Position numbers and translations under genes: made by a program. A DNA stretch of 64,000 bases from Bacillota bacterium (GTDB lineage Bacteria; Bacillota; Clostridia; Christensenellales; Aristaeellaceae), in the NCBI GenBank assembly GCA_023436585.1, contig JAEZIN010000002.1, forward strand, positions 186,001 to 250,000. Reading direction: 5' to 3'. The notes under the pieces are model-generated. The model searched no databases and was not told the origin of the DNA. It saw nothing but the letters and a program-made list of their open reading frames with translations. Of the stretch, positions 17,005 to 26,551 are shown piece after piece; the first letter of the stretch is position 1; each line of letters starts with the position of its first letter.

Positions 17005-17937
17005 TTACTGAAATACAGGCCGATCCTTTTCGTCATAAACGATTTGCTTATAAAATGTGTGCCGGTTGGGATCGCTTAAAGGATCGCCCGCAAGTTCCCG
17101 GGTCGTGCGGGCATGATACACCAGCAGGTCATTGCCCTGGCTGTCGATGGTAAAGCTGTTGTGGCCCGGGCCGAATACACCCTCTTCCTCCCGTGTTATC
17201 ATCACCGGGGCCGGGGATTTTGACCAGTTATCGGCTTTGAGCAAATCCGCATCCTGTCGTATGGATAAAAGGCCCATGCAATAATTGTGATCGGTGGCGC
17301 TGGCAGAGTACGCAAGATAAATCATGCCGTCATGAAATAGTGCCGACGGCCCTTCGTTGACAAGATAGCCGATGCATTCCCAATCGTATTCCGGTTTGGA
17401 TAGCATCACAGGAGCGCTGGCGATGGTCCAGGGATTTTCCATGGACGCGATGTATAAATTGGAGTTGCCGGGGATTTTAGGATCGCGCTGCGCCCAGATG
17501 AGATATTGAGTGCCACGATGTATGAAAGTGGTCGCATCCAAAGAAAAGGTTTCCAGGCTGGTCTTGACCTGGCCCTTTTCAGCAAAGCAGCCTTCCAGAG
17601 GGTCGGCAGAATCGTTCTCCAGCACATAGATGCGGTGGTCGAAATGACCCTTTTTCCCATCTTCATTTCTTGCGGCCGCAAAATAGATATACCATTTTCC
17701 AAAAAGATAATGGATTTCGGGAGCCCAGATGTTTTTGCTGAGGATGCCGGAATCATGGCGCACCCATACGGTTTTCTCTTCTGCCAAGGCCAGCCCTTCG
17801 ATGGTCGGGCTTCTGCGCAAAATGATTTTATCAAACTCCGGAACGGAAGCGGTAAAGTAATATAATCCATCGGTATGTTTGTATACATGGGGGTCGGCCC
17901 GCTGCAATATGAGGGGTTTTGGGGACGCTGCGAACAT
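17005..17937 (-). CDS. Cytoplasmic GH43 glycosidase (alpha-L-arabinofuranosidase-like)
   Basis: This is a 310-residue single-domain five-bladed propeller enzyme without signal peptide. Candidate catalytic triad: Asp15 (RADPHVY, general base), Asp134 (FSLDATTF, pKa modulator) and Glu195 (NEGPSAL, general acid). The lack of export signal fits intracellular debranching of imported arabino-oligosaccharides; xylosidase activity cannot be excluded because GH43 is mixed. The start at 17937 has GGAGGG 6 nt upstream, better than the upstream in-frame ATG. It is divergent from the secreted GH43 gene, and both have their own promoter in 17938-18265. Confidence 0.88.
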   Translation of the reverse strand: MFAASPKPLILQRADPHVYKHTDGLYYFTASVPEFDKIILRRSPTIEGLALAEEKTVWVRHDSGILSKNIWAPEIHYLFGKWYIYFAAARNEDGKKGHFDHRIYVLENDSADPLEGCFAEKGQVKTSLETFSLDATTFIHRGTQYLIWAQRDPKIPGNSNLYIASMENPWTIASAPVMLSKPEYDWECIGYLVNEGPSALFHDGMIYLAYSASATDHNYCMGLLSIRQDADLLKADNWSKSPAPVMITREEEGVFGPGHNSFTIDSQGNDLLVYHARTTRELAGDPLSDPNRHTFYKQIVYDEKDRPVFQ

Positions 17938-17969
17938 ATTTTTCCCTCCGGAATAATATCTTAGAAACA

Positions 17970-18029
17970 TCTAAAACAATTTAGAAATCCATGCAATGCA
18001 TTATACGTGCTAATGGCAGGGCGTGTCAA
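17970..18029 (-). promoter_or_regulatory. Promoter and operator-like palindrome of the cytoplasmic GH43 gene
   Basis: Minus strand TTGACA (18029-18024), 18-nt spacer, TATAAT (18005-18000). Downstream of it TCTAAA-N4-TTTAGA (17970-17985) is a perfect palindrome in the leader, a candidate repressor site. The rest of the 328-nt divergent region is AT-rich and empty apart from the opposite promoter. Confidence 0.7.
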
Positions 18030-18167
18030 TCCTTTCCGCATGCACTCTACAAACATGCAAGAAAATATGGATTAGCCCCGAATTGAATCCTTCTATTTTG
18101 TGAAAAAAGGAGCAATTAGTGCTGCGTGATCTATCTTGAGAAGAGACAAAAAGTATAGCGGCAACCA

Positions 18168-18196
18168 TTGACATTCCCACTTATTTGAGATATTAT
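18168..18196 (+). promoter_or_regulatory. Promoter of the arabinan-import operon
   Basis: TTGACA (18168-18173), 17-nt spacer, TATTAT (18191-18196), about 70 nt before the start of the secreted GH43 gene. No strong terminator is visible until 32187, so this promoter may serve the whole run of nine genes to 32171. Confidence 0.75.
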
Positions 18197-18265
18197 AAAA
18201 TCACTTAAGCCCACGTTGTATTAATTTAGATATAACTAAGATAAAAGAAAACGGCGGTGCCTGCT

Positions 18266-19702
18266 ATGCGGAAAGCGATTTTGACAATGCTTGCATTGAT
18301 GATGGCCGCGACATGTACGGTGTCTCAGGCTATAGGGGAGGATGCGCCTGTGTTTCGTGAGACATCTGTTCATGATCCTTCCATTATCAAAGCTGATGAT
18401 GGCTATTTTTATATTTATGGAAGCCACATGGCGGCTGCACGGTCGCTGGATTTGATGGCTTGGGAAACCATATCCCAAAATGCCCAGGAGGGCTGTACCC
18501 TGGTTGAAAATGTGCAGGAAGAAATGAAAACCGCCCTTTCATGGGCGCAGACAAAAACCTTTTGGGCCCCCTGTGTGCAGCAGCTAAAGGACGGCCGCTA
18601 CTATATGTATTATTGCTGCTGCCGGGGTGATTCTCCGTTGAGCGCCTTGGGGCTTGCCGTAAGCGACAAACCGGAAGGCCCCTTTAAGGATTTGGGTGTG
18701 TTTCTGTATTCCGGCATGCAGGGGAAAAGCGCTGACGGCACCCGGTATGATGCCACCAAACATCCCAATGTGATCGATCCCCATACCTTTTATGATAAAA
18801 ACGGCAAGCTGTGGATGGTCTACGGCTCTTACTCCGGCGGCATTTACATTCTGGAAATGAACGATGAGACCGGCTTTCCATTGGAAGGCCAGGGCTATGG
18901 CAAAAAGCTGCTGGGCAAAAACCACAGCCGTATTGAGGGGCCGTTCATACTGTACGCTCCCGAAACAGACTATTATTATCTCTTTCTCTCCTTTGGCGGC
19001 CTGGACAGCAAGGGTGGATACAACATCCGCGTGGCGAGGTCAAAAAATCCCGACGGCCCTTACCTGGATGCCAAGGGGCAGGACATGAACAAATGCGGCG
19101 GCCGCTCCGGCTCCTTTTTCCTGGACGTGGATATTGTGGACTTTGGAACAAAGCTGATGGGCGGGTATCAATTCAAGGCCCTAGAGGGAGAGCCAAACCG
19201 CATGGTGGTGGGGTTTGTATCACCAGGTCACAATTCCGCCATTTACCTACAGGAAACAAACCAATATTTTCTGATCTTCCATACCCGCTTTTTAAACGGC
19301 GGAGAGGCTCATTCCGTCAGGGTGCACCAATTCTACTTCAATGAAGCGGGCTGGCCTGTCATAACGCCCTACCGCTACGCCGGTGAAAAGATTACCCCGG
19401 TTGCGATATCGGACATAGCCGGGGAATACAAGGTTATCAACCACCAATCGGATATCAATGCAAAGCCACACCGTTCTGATAGTGTCATGCTGAATACGGA
19501 TGGTACCTTGTCTGGAAACGCAGCTGGCACATGGCAGAGCTTTCAGGACAACCGCATGGAGATCACCCTGGATGGCGTCGCTTATAACGGTGTATTCGTA
19601 AAGGCGTTTGACAATCAGCAAAAGGTATGGACCATCACCTTTACCGCCATGTCCGAAGCGGGTGTCGCCCTGTGGGGCAGCCGCAATACGGTGGCACAGT
19701 AG
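18266..19702 (+). CDS. Secreted GH43 endo-alpha-1,5-L-arabinanase-like enzyme
   Basis: This 478-residue exported enzyme has a signal peptide MRKAILTMLALMMAATCTVS-QA and a GH43 propeller with Asp37 (VHDPSI), Asp171 (NVIDPHTF) and Glu224 (SRIEGPF), plus a C-terminal beta domain of about 100 residues (from about 375) as in the long Bacillus Abn2-type arabinanases. PGHNSAIYLQETNQYFLIFHTRF is the conserved region near the metal/active site. It would cut linear arabinan outside the cell for the importers encoded next. Start ATG 18266 follows GGCGGTG by 6 nt. Confidence 0.88.
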   Translation: MRKAILTMLALMMAATCTVSQAIGEDAPVFRETSVHDPSIIKADDGYFYIYGSHMAAARSLDLMAWETISQNAQEGCTLVENVQEEMKTALSWAQTKTFWAPCVQQLKDGRYYMYYCCCRGDSPLSALGLAVSDKPEGPFKDLGVFLYSGMQGKSADGTRYDATKHPNVIDPHTFYDKNGKLWMVYGSYSGGIYILEMNDETGFPLEGQGYGKKLLGKNHSRIEGPFILYAPETDYYYLFLSFGGLDSKGGYNIRVARSKNPDGPYLDAKGQDMNKCGGRSGSFFLDVDIVDFGTKLMGGYQFKALEGEPNRMVVGFVSPGHNSAIYLQETNQYFLIFHTRFLNGGEAHSVRVHQFYFNEAGWPVITPYRYAGEKITPVAISDIAGEYKVINHQSDINAKPHRSDSVMLNTDGTLSGNAAGTWQSFQDNRMEITLDGVAYNGVFVKAFDNQQKVWTITFTAMSEAGVALWGSRNTVAQ

Positions 19703-19779
19703 CGTTTTATACATCCTTGACTTGCCGTGCAGCTAAAAAACTAGCGGCAGGGCGAAAAGGCCAGAAGGGGGGAATGTAC

Positions 19780-22653
19780 ATGCAAAGACGTTTTATTGCT
19801 CTGATGACTGCCCTGATATGCTGTATGCTGGCGCTTCCGGCAAAGACCCTTGGCGATTCCGCGATCTATGACTGGATGATTTTTGATAACCTGACAGAGC
19901 CCGCTTACACAAAGGTCTTCAGTGGATATTCCCTCCCTGTCTATCAGGGGGAGCCTATTGCAAGCCTTGTGGATATTGCCTTAAGCGTCGGGGATTCCGA
20001 GGAAGCCGTTTTGTCTGTCCCTGAGGACGGGCTGTATGAGATATGGTTCACCTATCAAAACACATCGCAAACTGTTTTGCCTACGGAAATTACACTTCGC
20101 CTGGATGGCGCGATTCCTTTCTTTGAGCTGCGCAGGCTGAAATTTGAAAGCAAATGGGTGGATGATGGCCGATCCTTGCTGGACCGCTACGGCAACCAGG
20201 TGGCAGCTACCCCCTATGCCCAGGATACGATCCTGGAAAAAGGTCTCGCCGATTCCGCCGGCCGCACGGCAGCGCCCTTTCTATTTGCTCTTGGCAAAGG
20301 AACGCATACCCTTTCCCTTTTGTCCAATGACGGTGCCATGAAGGTGACTTCCGTCACGCTCAAGGCCCCTGTGCAAGTGCCTGCGTATGAGCATCATGAT
20401 GCGCCTGGTGAAAACATTATACAAATAGAAGCGGAGCAACTCGCCTGGCGCAGCGCCAGCGACCTTCGCGGCGCCTGCGAATATAATCCACAGTTAACGC
20501 CTTATGACGTTGACAAAAAGGTGATCAATTACCTGGACGGCGCTTCCTTTAATATGGCGGGTGACAAGGTCACCTATGAATTTTATGCGGAGCAGCCGGG
20601 CTATTACCAATTAGGGTTTTATTACCGGCAGAATACCAAGTCTGATTTCCCGGTGTATGTGGATGTTTCCATCGATGGTGCGGCTCCGTCCCAGGCGGCG
20701 GGGAAGATTCCTTTTGCCTATGGCACCGGGTTTCAATTCATGACGGCCATGGCTGGTGATAAACCCATGACGGTGTATCTTACAAAGGGCAAGCATACGC
20801 TATCCCTTCTTATCAACTGTGAAATCACGACGCCTGTATATGAGGGCATCGATCAGATGCTCCGCGAAATCAACGGCCTGGCACTGGAAGTGGTTCGCCT
20901 GACGGGCGGCATCACCACCGACAAGTACAGAGATTACAACTTGACCACATATATCCCCGACCTTCAAAAGATTTTACTGAACTGGGCAGACCGCTGCGAT
21001 GGTATGGTAGATGAAATGCGCCCCTATGCGGCGGGCGGCAACATGGCCCACTTTGCCAGCCTGACCGTAGCGGCAAACCAACTGCGCGCGCTGGCCAAGG
21101 AGCCGGAAGACCTTCCCCGCAGGCGCAGCGAATTGAACACCGGACCCAATTCGGTGGCCAGAATCCTGGCTCAGCAGCTGCAGGTCATGACGGACAACGA
21201 TCTTTCCATCGACCAAATGTATCTGTATCAGCAGGATGCAAAGCTGCCTGAAAAGGCGGGCGGCGGTGTGCAGGCGCTGGAAGGAATCAAACGCTTTACC
21301 TCTTCCTTTTTAAAGCAGGATTACCAGGCGGGAAAGGCGGATAACGGCCGTCTTCAGGTGTGGATGGCCCGCCCGCGGCAGTATGTGGAGATACTGCAAA
21401 ATATGATCGACACCCAGTTCACGCCAAAGACGGGTATCGCGGTGGATTTATCCATTATGCCCGACGCGCAAAAGCTGGTGCTGGCAAATGCCTCGGGCAC
21501 ATCCCCGGATGTCGCCATCAGTGTGCAGTATGTTATTCCTTCTTCATTAGATATAAGAGGCGCGCTGTATGACCTGACCCAATTTAATGATTTTGCCAGT
21601 GTGGCAGCGCAGTTCCCATCGGGACTGTTCATCCCCTACATTTTGGAGGATGGGGTCTATGCCATCCCCGAAACCATCAACTTCTGGGTGATGTTCTACC
21701 GCACGGATATTTTTCAGGCGCTTGATATTCCCGTACCCAACACCATGGACGAGGTTAAGGCCATTTTGCCCGAGCTTCAGCGCAGGAATATGAACTTTTA
21801 TTTCCCCACAGCCGGCATGGTCGGTATGAAGGTTTTCCCCGGCACGCTGCCGCTTTTGCTCCAAAGCGGCGGTTCCATCTATGGCGATACACTGGGCAAT
21901 ACCACGCTGGATACGGAAGCATCTTTGAAAGGGTTTCGGGAACTAACGGACCTATTCACCATTTACAATATGCCGCCGGATGTGCCGGCCCCCGGTTTCT
22001 ACCAGCAGTTCAGGGATGGTACGCTGCCCATTGGCATTGCCGATATGGCCACGTACAACCTGCTGATCAACGCCGCTCCCGAGCTTTCTTCCCTGTGGGA
22101 TATCGCCCTTTTCCCCGGCCTTACAAACGAGGACGGGGTGGTGGAGCGCTGGACCACCGGCGGCGCGGAGACAGACATCATGTTCAAGAATACCGACATG
22201 GCCAAGGAAGGCTGGGAGTTCTTGAAGTGGTGGTCCAGCGAGCAGACCCAGGCGGAATTCGGAAACACGCTGCAAAGCACCTACGGCTCGGAGTATATTT
22301 GGCCTACCGCCAATACCAAGGCGTTTGCGCAGCTGCCCATCCAATCCAGCCATAAAAAGGTGATCACGGAGCAATCCAAATGGATGACCGAGGCGCCTTG
22401 GGTGCTGGGGACCTACATGCTGGAGCGGGAATTATCCAACGCGTATATTTCCGTGGTGGTGGATGGCACCGAACCACGCCGCGCCATGGATACGGCGGTA
22501 AAGCGCATCAACCGCGAAACCTACCGCAAGCTGGAGGAGTTCGGCTATTACAAGGATGGCGTTATGCTGAAGGATTTTAAAACACCAAATGTACAGGTGA
22601 TTCTCGATATTCTGGCTGCTGCGGGCCTTTTGCAGGGAGGGGCGGATCAGTGA
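19780..22653 (+). CDS. Oversized extracellular sugar-binding protein (SBP family 1 with N-terminal beta domains)
   Basis: The 957-residue exported protein has a signal peptide ([20 protein letters not shown]...). Two carbohydrate-binding-module-like beta domains follow (about 30-205 and 215-375), each ending in a [10 protein letters not shown] or [10 protein letters not shown] motif. A helical linker (about 380-490) leads to a family-1 solute-binding domain to the end. The SBP half is clear from [35 protein letters not shown] and [21 protein letters not shown]. It is twice the usual SBP length. No lipobox Cys fits, although CC occurs in the signal. It overlaps the next permease gene by GTGA. 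It probably binds long arabino-oligosaccharides. Confidence 0.85.
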   Translation: MQRRFIALMTALICCMLALPAKTLGDSAIYDWMIFDNLTEPAYTKVFSGYSLPVYQGEPIASLVDIALSVGDSEEAVLSVPEDGLYEIWFTYQNTSQTVLPTEITLRLDGAIPFFELRRLKFESKWVDDGRSLLDRYGNQVAATPYAQDTILEKGLADSAGRTAAPFLFALGKGTHTLSLLSNDGAMKVTSVTLKAPVQVPAYEHHDAPGENIIQIEAEQLAWRSASDLRGACEYNPQLTPYDVDKKVINYLDGASFNMAGDKVTYEFYAEQPGYYQLGFYYRQNTKSDFPVYVDVSIDGAAPSQAAGKIPFAYGTGFQFMTAMAGDKPMTVYLTKGKHTLSLLINCEITTPVYEGIDQMLREINGLALEVVRLTGGITTDKYRDYNLTTYIPDLQKILLNWADRCDGMVDEMRPYAAGGNMAHFASLTVAANQLRALAKEPEDLPRRRSELNTGPNSVARILAQQLQVMTDNDLSIDQMYLYQQDAKLPEKAGGGVQALEGIKRFTSSFLKQDYQAGKADNGRLQVWMARPRQYVEILQNMIDTQFTPKTGIAVDLSIMPDAQKLVLANASGTSPDVAISVQYVIPSSLDIRGALYDLTQFNDFASVAAQFPSGLFIPYILEDGVYAIPETINFWVMFYRTDIFQALDIPVPNTMDEVKAILPELQRRNMNFYFPTAGMVGMKVFPGTLPLLLQSGGSIYGDTLGNTTLDTEASLKGFRELTDLFTIYNMPPDVPAPGFYQQFRDGTLPIGIADMATYNLLINAAPELSSLWDIALFPGLTNEDGVVERWTTGGAETDIMFKNTDMAKEGWEFLKWWSSEQTQAEFGNTLQSTYGSEYIWPTANTKAFAQLPIQSSHKKVITEQSKWMTEAPWVLGTYMLERELSNAYISVVVDGTEPRRAMDTAVKRINRETYRKLEEFGYYKDGVMLKDFKTPNVQVILDILAAAGLLQGGADQ

Positions 22654-23534
22654 TTACAAAAAAAAGCACCGCATACCTCTTTCTGGCCCCGTATCTGATC
22701 CTTTTTGCCATATTCATCGTAATCCCCACGGTAACGGCCATCGGGCTTTCCTTTACCAACTTCAACGCAATCCAAATGCCCAGTTTTGTGGGGTTGACCA
22801 ACTACATCAATCTGTTGACCCAGGATACGGTCTTTCTGCAATTTGTGCTGCCCAATACGGTGATTTTTGCCATGATCGTCGGCCCGCTGGGGTACATGCT
22901 GGCCTTCTTTCTGGCGTGGTCGTTAAGCCAGTTGTCCAAGGTGCCAAGAACCATTCTGGCCCTTGTTATCTATTCACCCTCCATGACCATGGGTGTGGCC
23001 ATGACGGTGGTATGGCGCATTGTTTTCCTTGGCAACCAAGCCGGTATCGCCAACTATGTTTTGACCCAGCTGGGCGTCATTACCGACCCCATCATTTGGA
23101 TGCTCAACACTACCTACCTGTTGCCTATCGTCATTCTCATTGCCCTGTGGGCAAGCATGGGTGTGGGTTTCTTAGCGATGCTAGCCGGCGTGTTGAATGT
23201 GGACCCGCAGCTGTATGAGGCCGGGGCCATCGACGGCGTTCGCAACCGCCTGCAAGAGGTTTTCTACATTACCATACCGGCCATGAAGCCGCAGATGCTT
23301 TTCGGCGCGGTGATGAGCGTGGTCGGCGCTTTCCAGGCCGGCACCATTGGCACCATGCTGACGGGGGCCAACCCTACGCCCATGTATGCCGCGCAGCTGA
23401 TGGTCAACCACATTGAGGATTACGGCTTCCTCCGCTACGAAATGGGCTACGCCGCCGCGGTTTCCGTAGGATTGCTGGGCATCATTTATGCCTTTTCCTT
23501 CTTTGCCAAGCGAATGTTTGCCGAAAAGGATTAA
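22650..23534 (+). CDS. Sugar ABC importer permease (MalF/UgpA type)
   Basis: The 294-residue protein has six membrane spans and the cytoplasmic EAA loop ([20 protein letters not shown]) that docks the ATPase. GTG start at 22650 shares bases with the stop of the SBP gene. It pairs with the following MalG-type permease; no ATPase gene accompanies it. Confidence 0.92.
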   Translation: MITKKSTAYLFLAPYLILFAIFIVIPTVTAIGLSFTNFNAIQMPSFVGLTNYINLLTQDTVFLQFVLPNTVIFAMIVGPLGYMLAFFLAWSLSQLSKVPRTILALVIYSPSMTMGVAMTVVWRIVFLGNQAGIANYVLTQLGVITDPIIWMLNTTYLLPIVILIALWASMGVGFLAMLAGVLNVDPQLYEAGAIDGVRNRLQEVFYITIPAMKPQMLFGAVMSVVGAFQAGTIGTMLTGANPTPMYAAQLMVNHIEDYGFLRYEMGYAAAVSVGLLGIIYAFSFFAKRMFAEKD

Positions 23535-23552
23535 GAGGGGAGGAGGGAGCTT

Positions 23553-24452
23553 ATGGCGATCACAGGATCAAGAACCAACCCGAAAAGGTTTGCCAAAAGT
23601 CAAATACCCATTTATCTGTACATGATCCCCATTGCGGCCTTTATGGGCGTGCCTATCCTGTTTATTATTTTCCATGCCTTAAAGCCCATGGATGAGCTTT
23701 TCGCCTTCCCACCCAAATTCTTTGTAACCAACCCCACGCTGAACAATTTCCGCAGCCTGCTTTCTGCCACCGCCGGGGCCTCCATTCCCATTTCCCGTTA
23801 CATTTTCAACTCGGTATTTGTCACGGCTGTGGTGGTGTTCTGCTCAGTATTCTTCAGCACCATGGCGGGGTTTGCCCTCTCCAAGCTCAAGTTCAAGCTG
23901 CGGGGGACCATTTTCGAAATCAACAATGCCGCGTTGATGTTTGTGCCTGTGGCGGTAACGATACCAAGATACCTGACCATCAGCTTCGGCGGGATACTGG
24001 ATACCTACTTCGCCCATATCTTTCCGCTGCTGGCCATGCCGGTAAGCCTTTTCCTCATCAAGCAGTTTATTGACCAGGTGCCCGATTCCCTCCTGGAAGC
24101 GGCGCAGTTGGAAGGTGCCAACGCCTTTTCGGTATACCGTAGGATCATTCTTCCCATGATCAAGCCCGCGGTGGCCACAGGCGCGATTCTGGCCTTTCAG
24201 CAGGCATGGAACAACATTGAAACCTCCAGCCTGTTCACATCCACCGAGGGCATACGCACCCTGGCGTTTTATATGAACACTTTAACAAGGGCCAATCTCG
24301 CCGCCGGCCAAGGCACCGCGGCGGTAGATACCATGGCAGGCCAGGGTATGGCGGCTGCGGCTTCGCTGATCATGTTCATTCCCAACCTGATTCTCTTTAT
24401 CATACTGCAAAGCAGCGTTATGAACACCATGGCCCACAGCGGCCTGAAATAA
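23553..24452 (+). CDS. Sugar ABC importer permease (MalG type)
   Basis: The 299-residue protein has six spans, an EAA loop (LEAAQLEGANAFSVYRRIIL) and the MalG-like N-terminal segment FHALKPMDELFAFPPKFF. RBS GGAGGAGGGAG precedes the ATG. It is the second subunit of the importer fed by the 957-residue SBP. Confidence 0.92.
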   Translation: MAITGSRTNPKRFAKSQIPIYLYMIPIAAFMGVPILFIIFHALKPMDELFAFPPKFFVTNPTLNNFRSLLSATAGASIPISRYIFNSVFVTAVVVFCSVFFSTMAGFALSKLKFKLRGTIFEINNAALMFVPVAVTIPRYLTISFGGILDTYFAHIFPLLAMPVSLFLIKQFIDQVPDSLLEAAQLEGANAFSVYRRIILPMIKPAVATGAILAFQQAWNNIETSSLFTSTEGIRTLAFYMNTLTRANLAAGQGTAAVDTMAGQGMAAAASLIMFIPNLILFIILQSSVMNTMAHSGLK

Positions 24453-24510
24453 CGCGCCGGGTAAAGCTGTTCACCGATTTGTGCAAGTAACCAGGAAGCG
24501 GGTGTTCTAT

Positions 24511-26547
24511 GTGAAGAAAGCTGCGGCTGCATGTATTTTGATGGTGGTTTTGCTCGCTTACATGGCTATGGGCTATGCCGCCACGCCTTATAAAACCTAT
24601 ACACAAAGCTGGATATACGGCCTTTCGGAAACACAGACAGCATATGAGCCCGTAGGCACCCTGATCAAATTTGGCGACGAGACCTTGAAAAATGCCAACG
24701 ACATGCGCCTTGGCCCCGATGGAAACCTGTACATTGCCGATACCGGCAATGCCCGCATCCTGGTGGTGACCAGGGAGGGAGAACTGAAAAGGATCATCAA
24801 AGACAAAAAGAATATGAAGGACCCCAACGGCGTCTTTGTGACGGGAGCCGGCGATCTGTACGTGGCTGATGAAAACGGCCGCAGGGTATCCGTATTTGAC
24901 AAGGATGGCAAGTTTCTTCGCAAATATGAAAAGCCCGACCATCCGCTCTTTGGGGAGTCTTCGCCCTACAAGCCCAACAAAGTGGTGGTGGACAAGAGGG
25001 GCAACCTGTATGTCAGCTCCACCGGCAACACCAACGGCATCGTGCAGATTTCGCCCAATGGCGATGGCGAGTTTTTGGGGTACTTTGGGGCGAACATGAC
25101 CAATGTATCCTTGATGACCATGATCCGCAAAGCCGTCTTTACCGATGAGCAGTTAAGCCGTACGGCGGATGTCGTGCCTACCAGTGTCGTAAACTTGTCC
25201 ATCGACGAAAAGGGTATGATCTTTACCGTCAGCCAGACAGGGGATATGAATACGCTGCGTAAGCTGAATGTAGCCGGCAAAAACATACTGGACCCCGACT
25301 GGTTTGACAACTATCCGGCCGCGGTGACCACCAACAGCTTCGGTAACATCTTTATGGCCAGTAAAAACGGCTATGTATATGAGTACACCTCTGAAGGATC
25401 CATGATCTTCGTCTTTGGCTCCAAGGATGACGGGCAGCAGCGCACCGGCCTTTCCACCAATGTGACCGGCATCGTAGTGGATGACGACAACCGCATCTAC
25501 CTATTGGACAACGTGCAAAATACGATTCAGATTTTTGCGCCGACGGAATTCTGTTCTTTGGTGCACAAGGCGTTTGTGCTGTTTCAAAACGGCAAGTACG
25601 AGGAAAGCAAGGAGCCCTGGCAGCAGGTGCTGCGTATGAACAGTCTGTTTTCCTACGCCAATGCCGGGCTGGGCGAGGCGCTGTACAGAGAGGGCGATTA
25701 TGAGAACGCGCTGGGAGCCTATAAAAACGGCGGCTCCTTCGACGGCTACTCCGATGCATTTTGGGAACTGCGCAGCAACTGGCTTCATAAAAACCTGGGT
25801 ATGGGCATCATCGGCGTGGCGGTGCTGGCCCTTGTCATAGCAGTGCTCCGCCGGGTGAACAAAAGGGTCCATTTTCTTACGCCCGCAGGCAGGCTGCTTC
25901 ACGTGGCTGGCAGCATTGGCATCATCCGCAAGACAGGTTTCAGCTTCTATATGCTCAAGAACCCCTACGATGCCGCCTATGGCATCAAAAGGGAGGGGAA
26001 AGCCAGCGTTTTCTCCGCGATGATCGTCATGCTGCTGTACTTTCTTTTGTATGTGGTGGAGAAGTATTACTCCGGCTTCCTATATAAGTCGGTGCCGGAT
26101 GGTTATTTTGAGCTGGTGCTGGACTTCGTGAATGTCTACGGCATCTATCTGCTGCTGGTCATATGCTGTTATCTGGTATGCACCATCACCGAAGGCGAAG
26201 CTTCCTTTAAGGATATGTTCATCGGTGCGGCGTACTCTCTGGCTCCGCTGCTTTTGCTTAAGCCCGCGGTAATCCTGATGACCAATGTGCTGACCTACAA
26301 TGAATCCTTCTTTATTACCATCACCAATGTGGTGGCCTACGGCTGGACGGGCATTCTGCTGTTCTTGTCCATCAGGTACTTAAACGACTACACCGGCAAA
26401 AAGACGGTAAAGGTGATCGTTTTGACATTGTTTACGGCGCTCATTTGCGTGGCGCTGCTCTTTGTGGTATATGTGCTCATCACCCAGTTCATTGACTTTG
26501 GCCAAGCGATCTATGGAGAGGTGGTGTACCGCTTTGTACGCAGGTAA
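24511..26547 (+). CDS. NHL-repeat / TPR / Yip1-like membrane protein
   Basis: About 678 residues. An exported N terminus (VKKAAAACILMVVLLAYMAM) is followed by an NHL-type beta-propeller (about 50-350; repeats such as DMRLGPDGNLYIADTGNARI, PNGVFVTGAGDLYVADENGR and PNKVVVDKRGNLYVSSTGN). A TPR-like pair (AFVLFQNGKYEESKEPWQQV; GEALYREGDYENALGAYKNG) comes next, then a Yip1-like domain of about six membrane helices (from about 430). The propeller would face outside. It sits between two permease sets, so it may be an accessory of the importers, for instance a scaffold or sensor. Start is uncertain: GTG at 24481, 24502 or 24511; the last gives the best signal sequence. Confidence 0.78.
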   Translation: MKKAAAACILMVVLLAYMAMGYAATPYKTYTQSWIYGLSETQTAYEPVGTLIKFGDETLKNANDMRLGPDGNLYIADTGNARILVVTREGELKRIIKDKKNMKDPNGVFVTGAGDLYVADENGRRVSVFDKDGKFLRKYEKPDHPLFGESSPYKPNKVVVDKRGNLYVSSTGNTNGIVQISPNGDGEFLGYFGANMTNVSLMTMIRKAVFTDEQLSRTADVVPTSVVNLSIDEKGMIFTVSQTGDMNTLRKLNVAGKNILDPDWFDNYPAAVTTNSFGNIFMASKNGYVYEYTSEGSMIFVFGSKDDGQQRTGLSTNVTGIVVDDDNRIYLLDNVQNTIQIFAPTEFCSLVHKAFVLFQNGKYEESKEPWQQVLRMNSLFSYANAGLGEALYREGDYENALGAYKNGGSFDGYSDAFWELRSNWLHKNLGMGIIGVAVLALVIAVLRRVNKRVHFLTPAGRLLHVAGSIGIIRKTGFSFYMLKNPYDAAYGIKREGKASVFSAMIVMLLYFLLYVVEKYYSGFLYKSVPDGYFELVLDFVNVYGIYLLLVICCYLVCTITEGEASFKDMFIGAAYSLAPLLLLKPAVILMTNVLTYNESFFITITNVVAYGWTGILLFLSIRYLNDYTGKKTVKVIVLTLFTALICVALLFVVYVLITQFIDFGQAIYGEVVYRFVRR

Positions 26548-26551
26548 AGGT

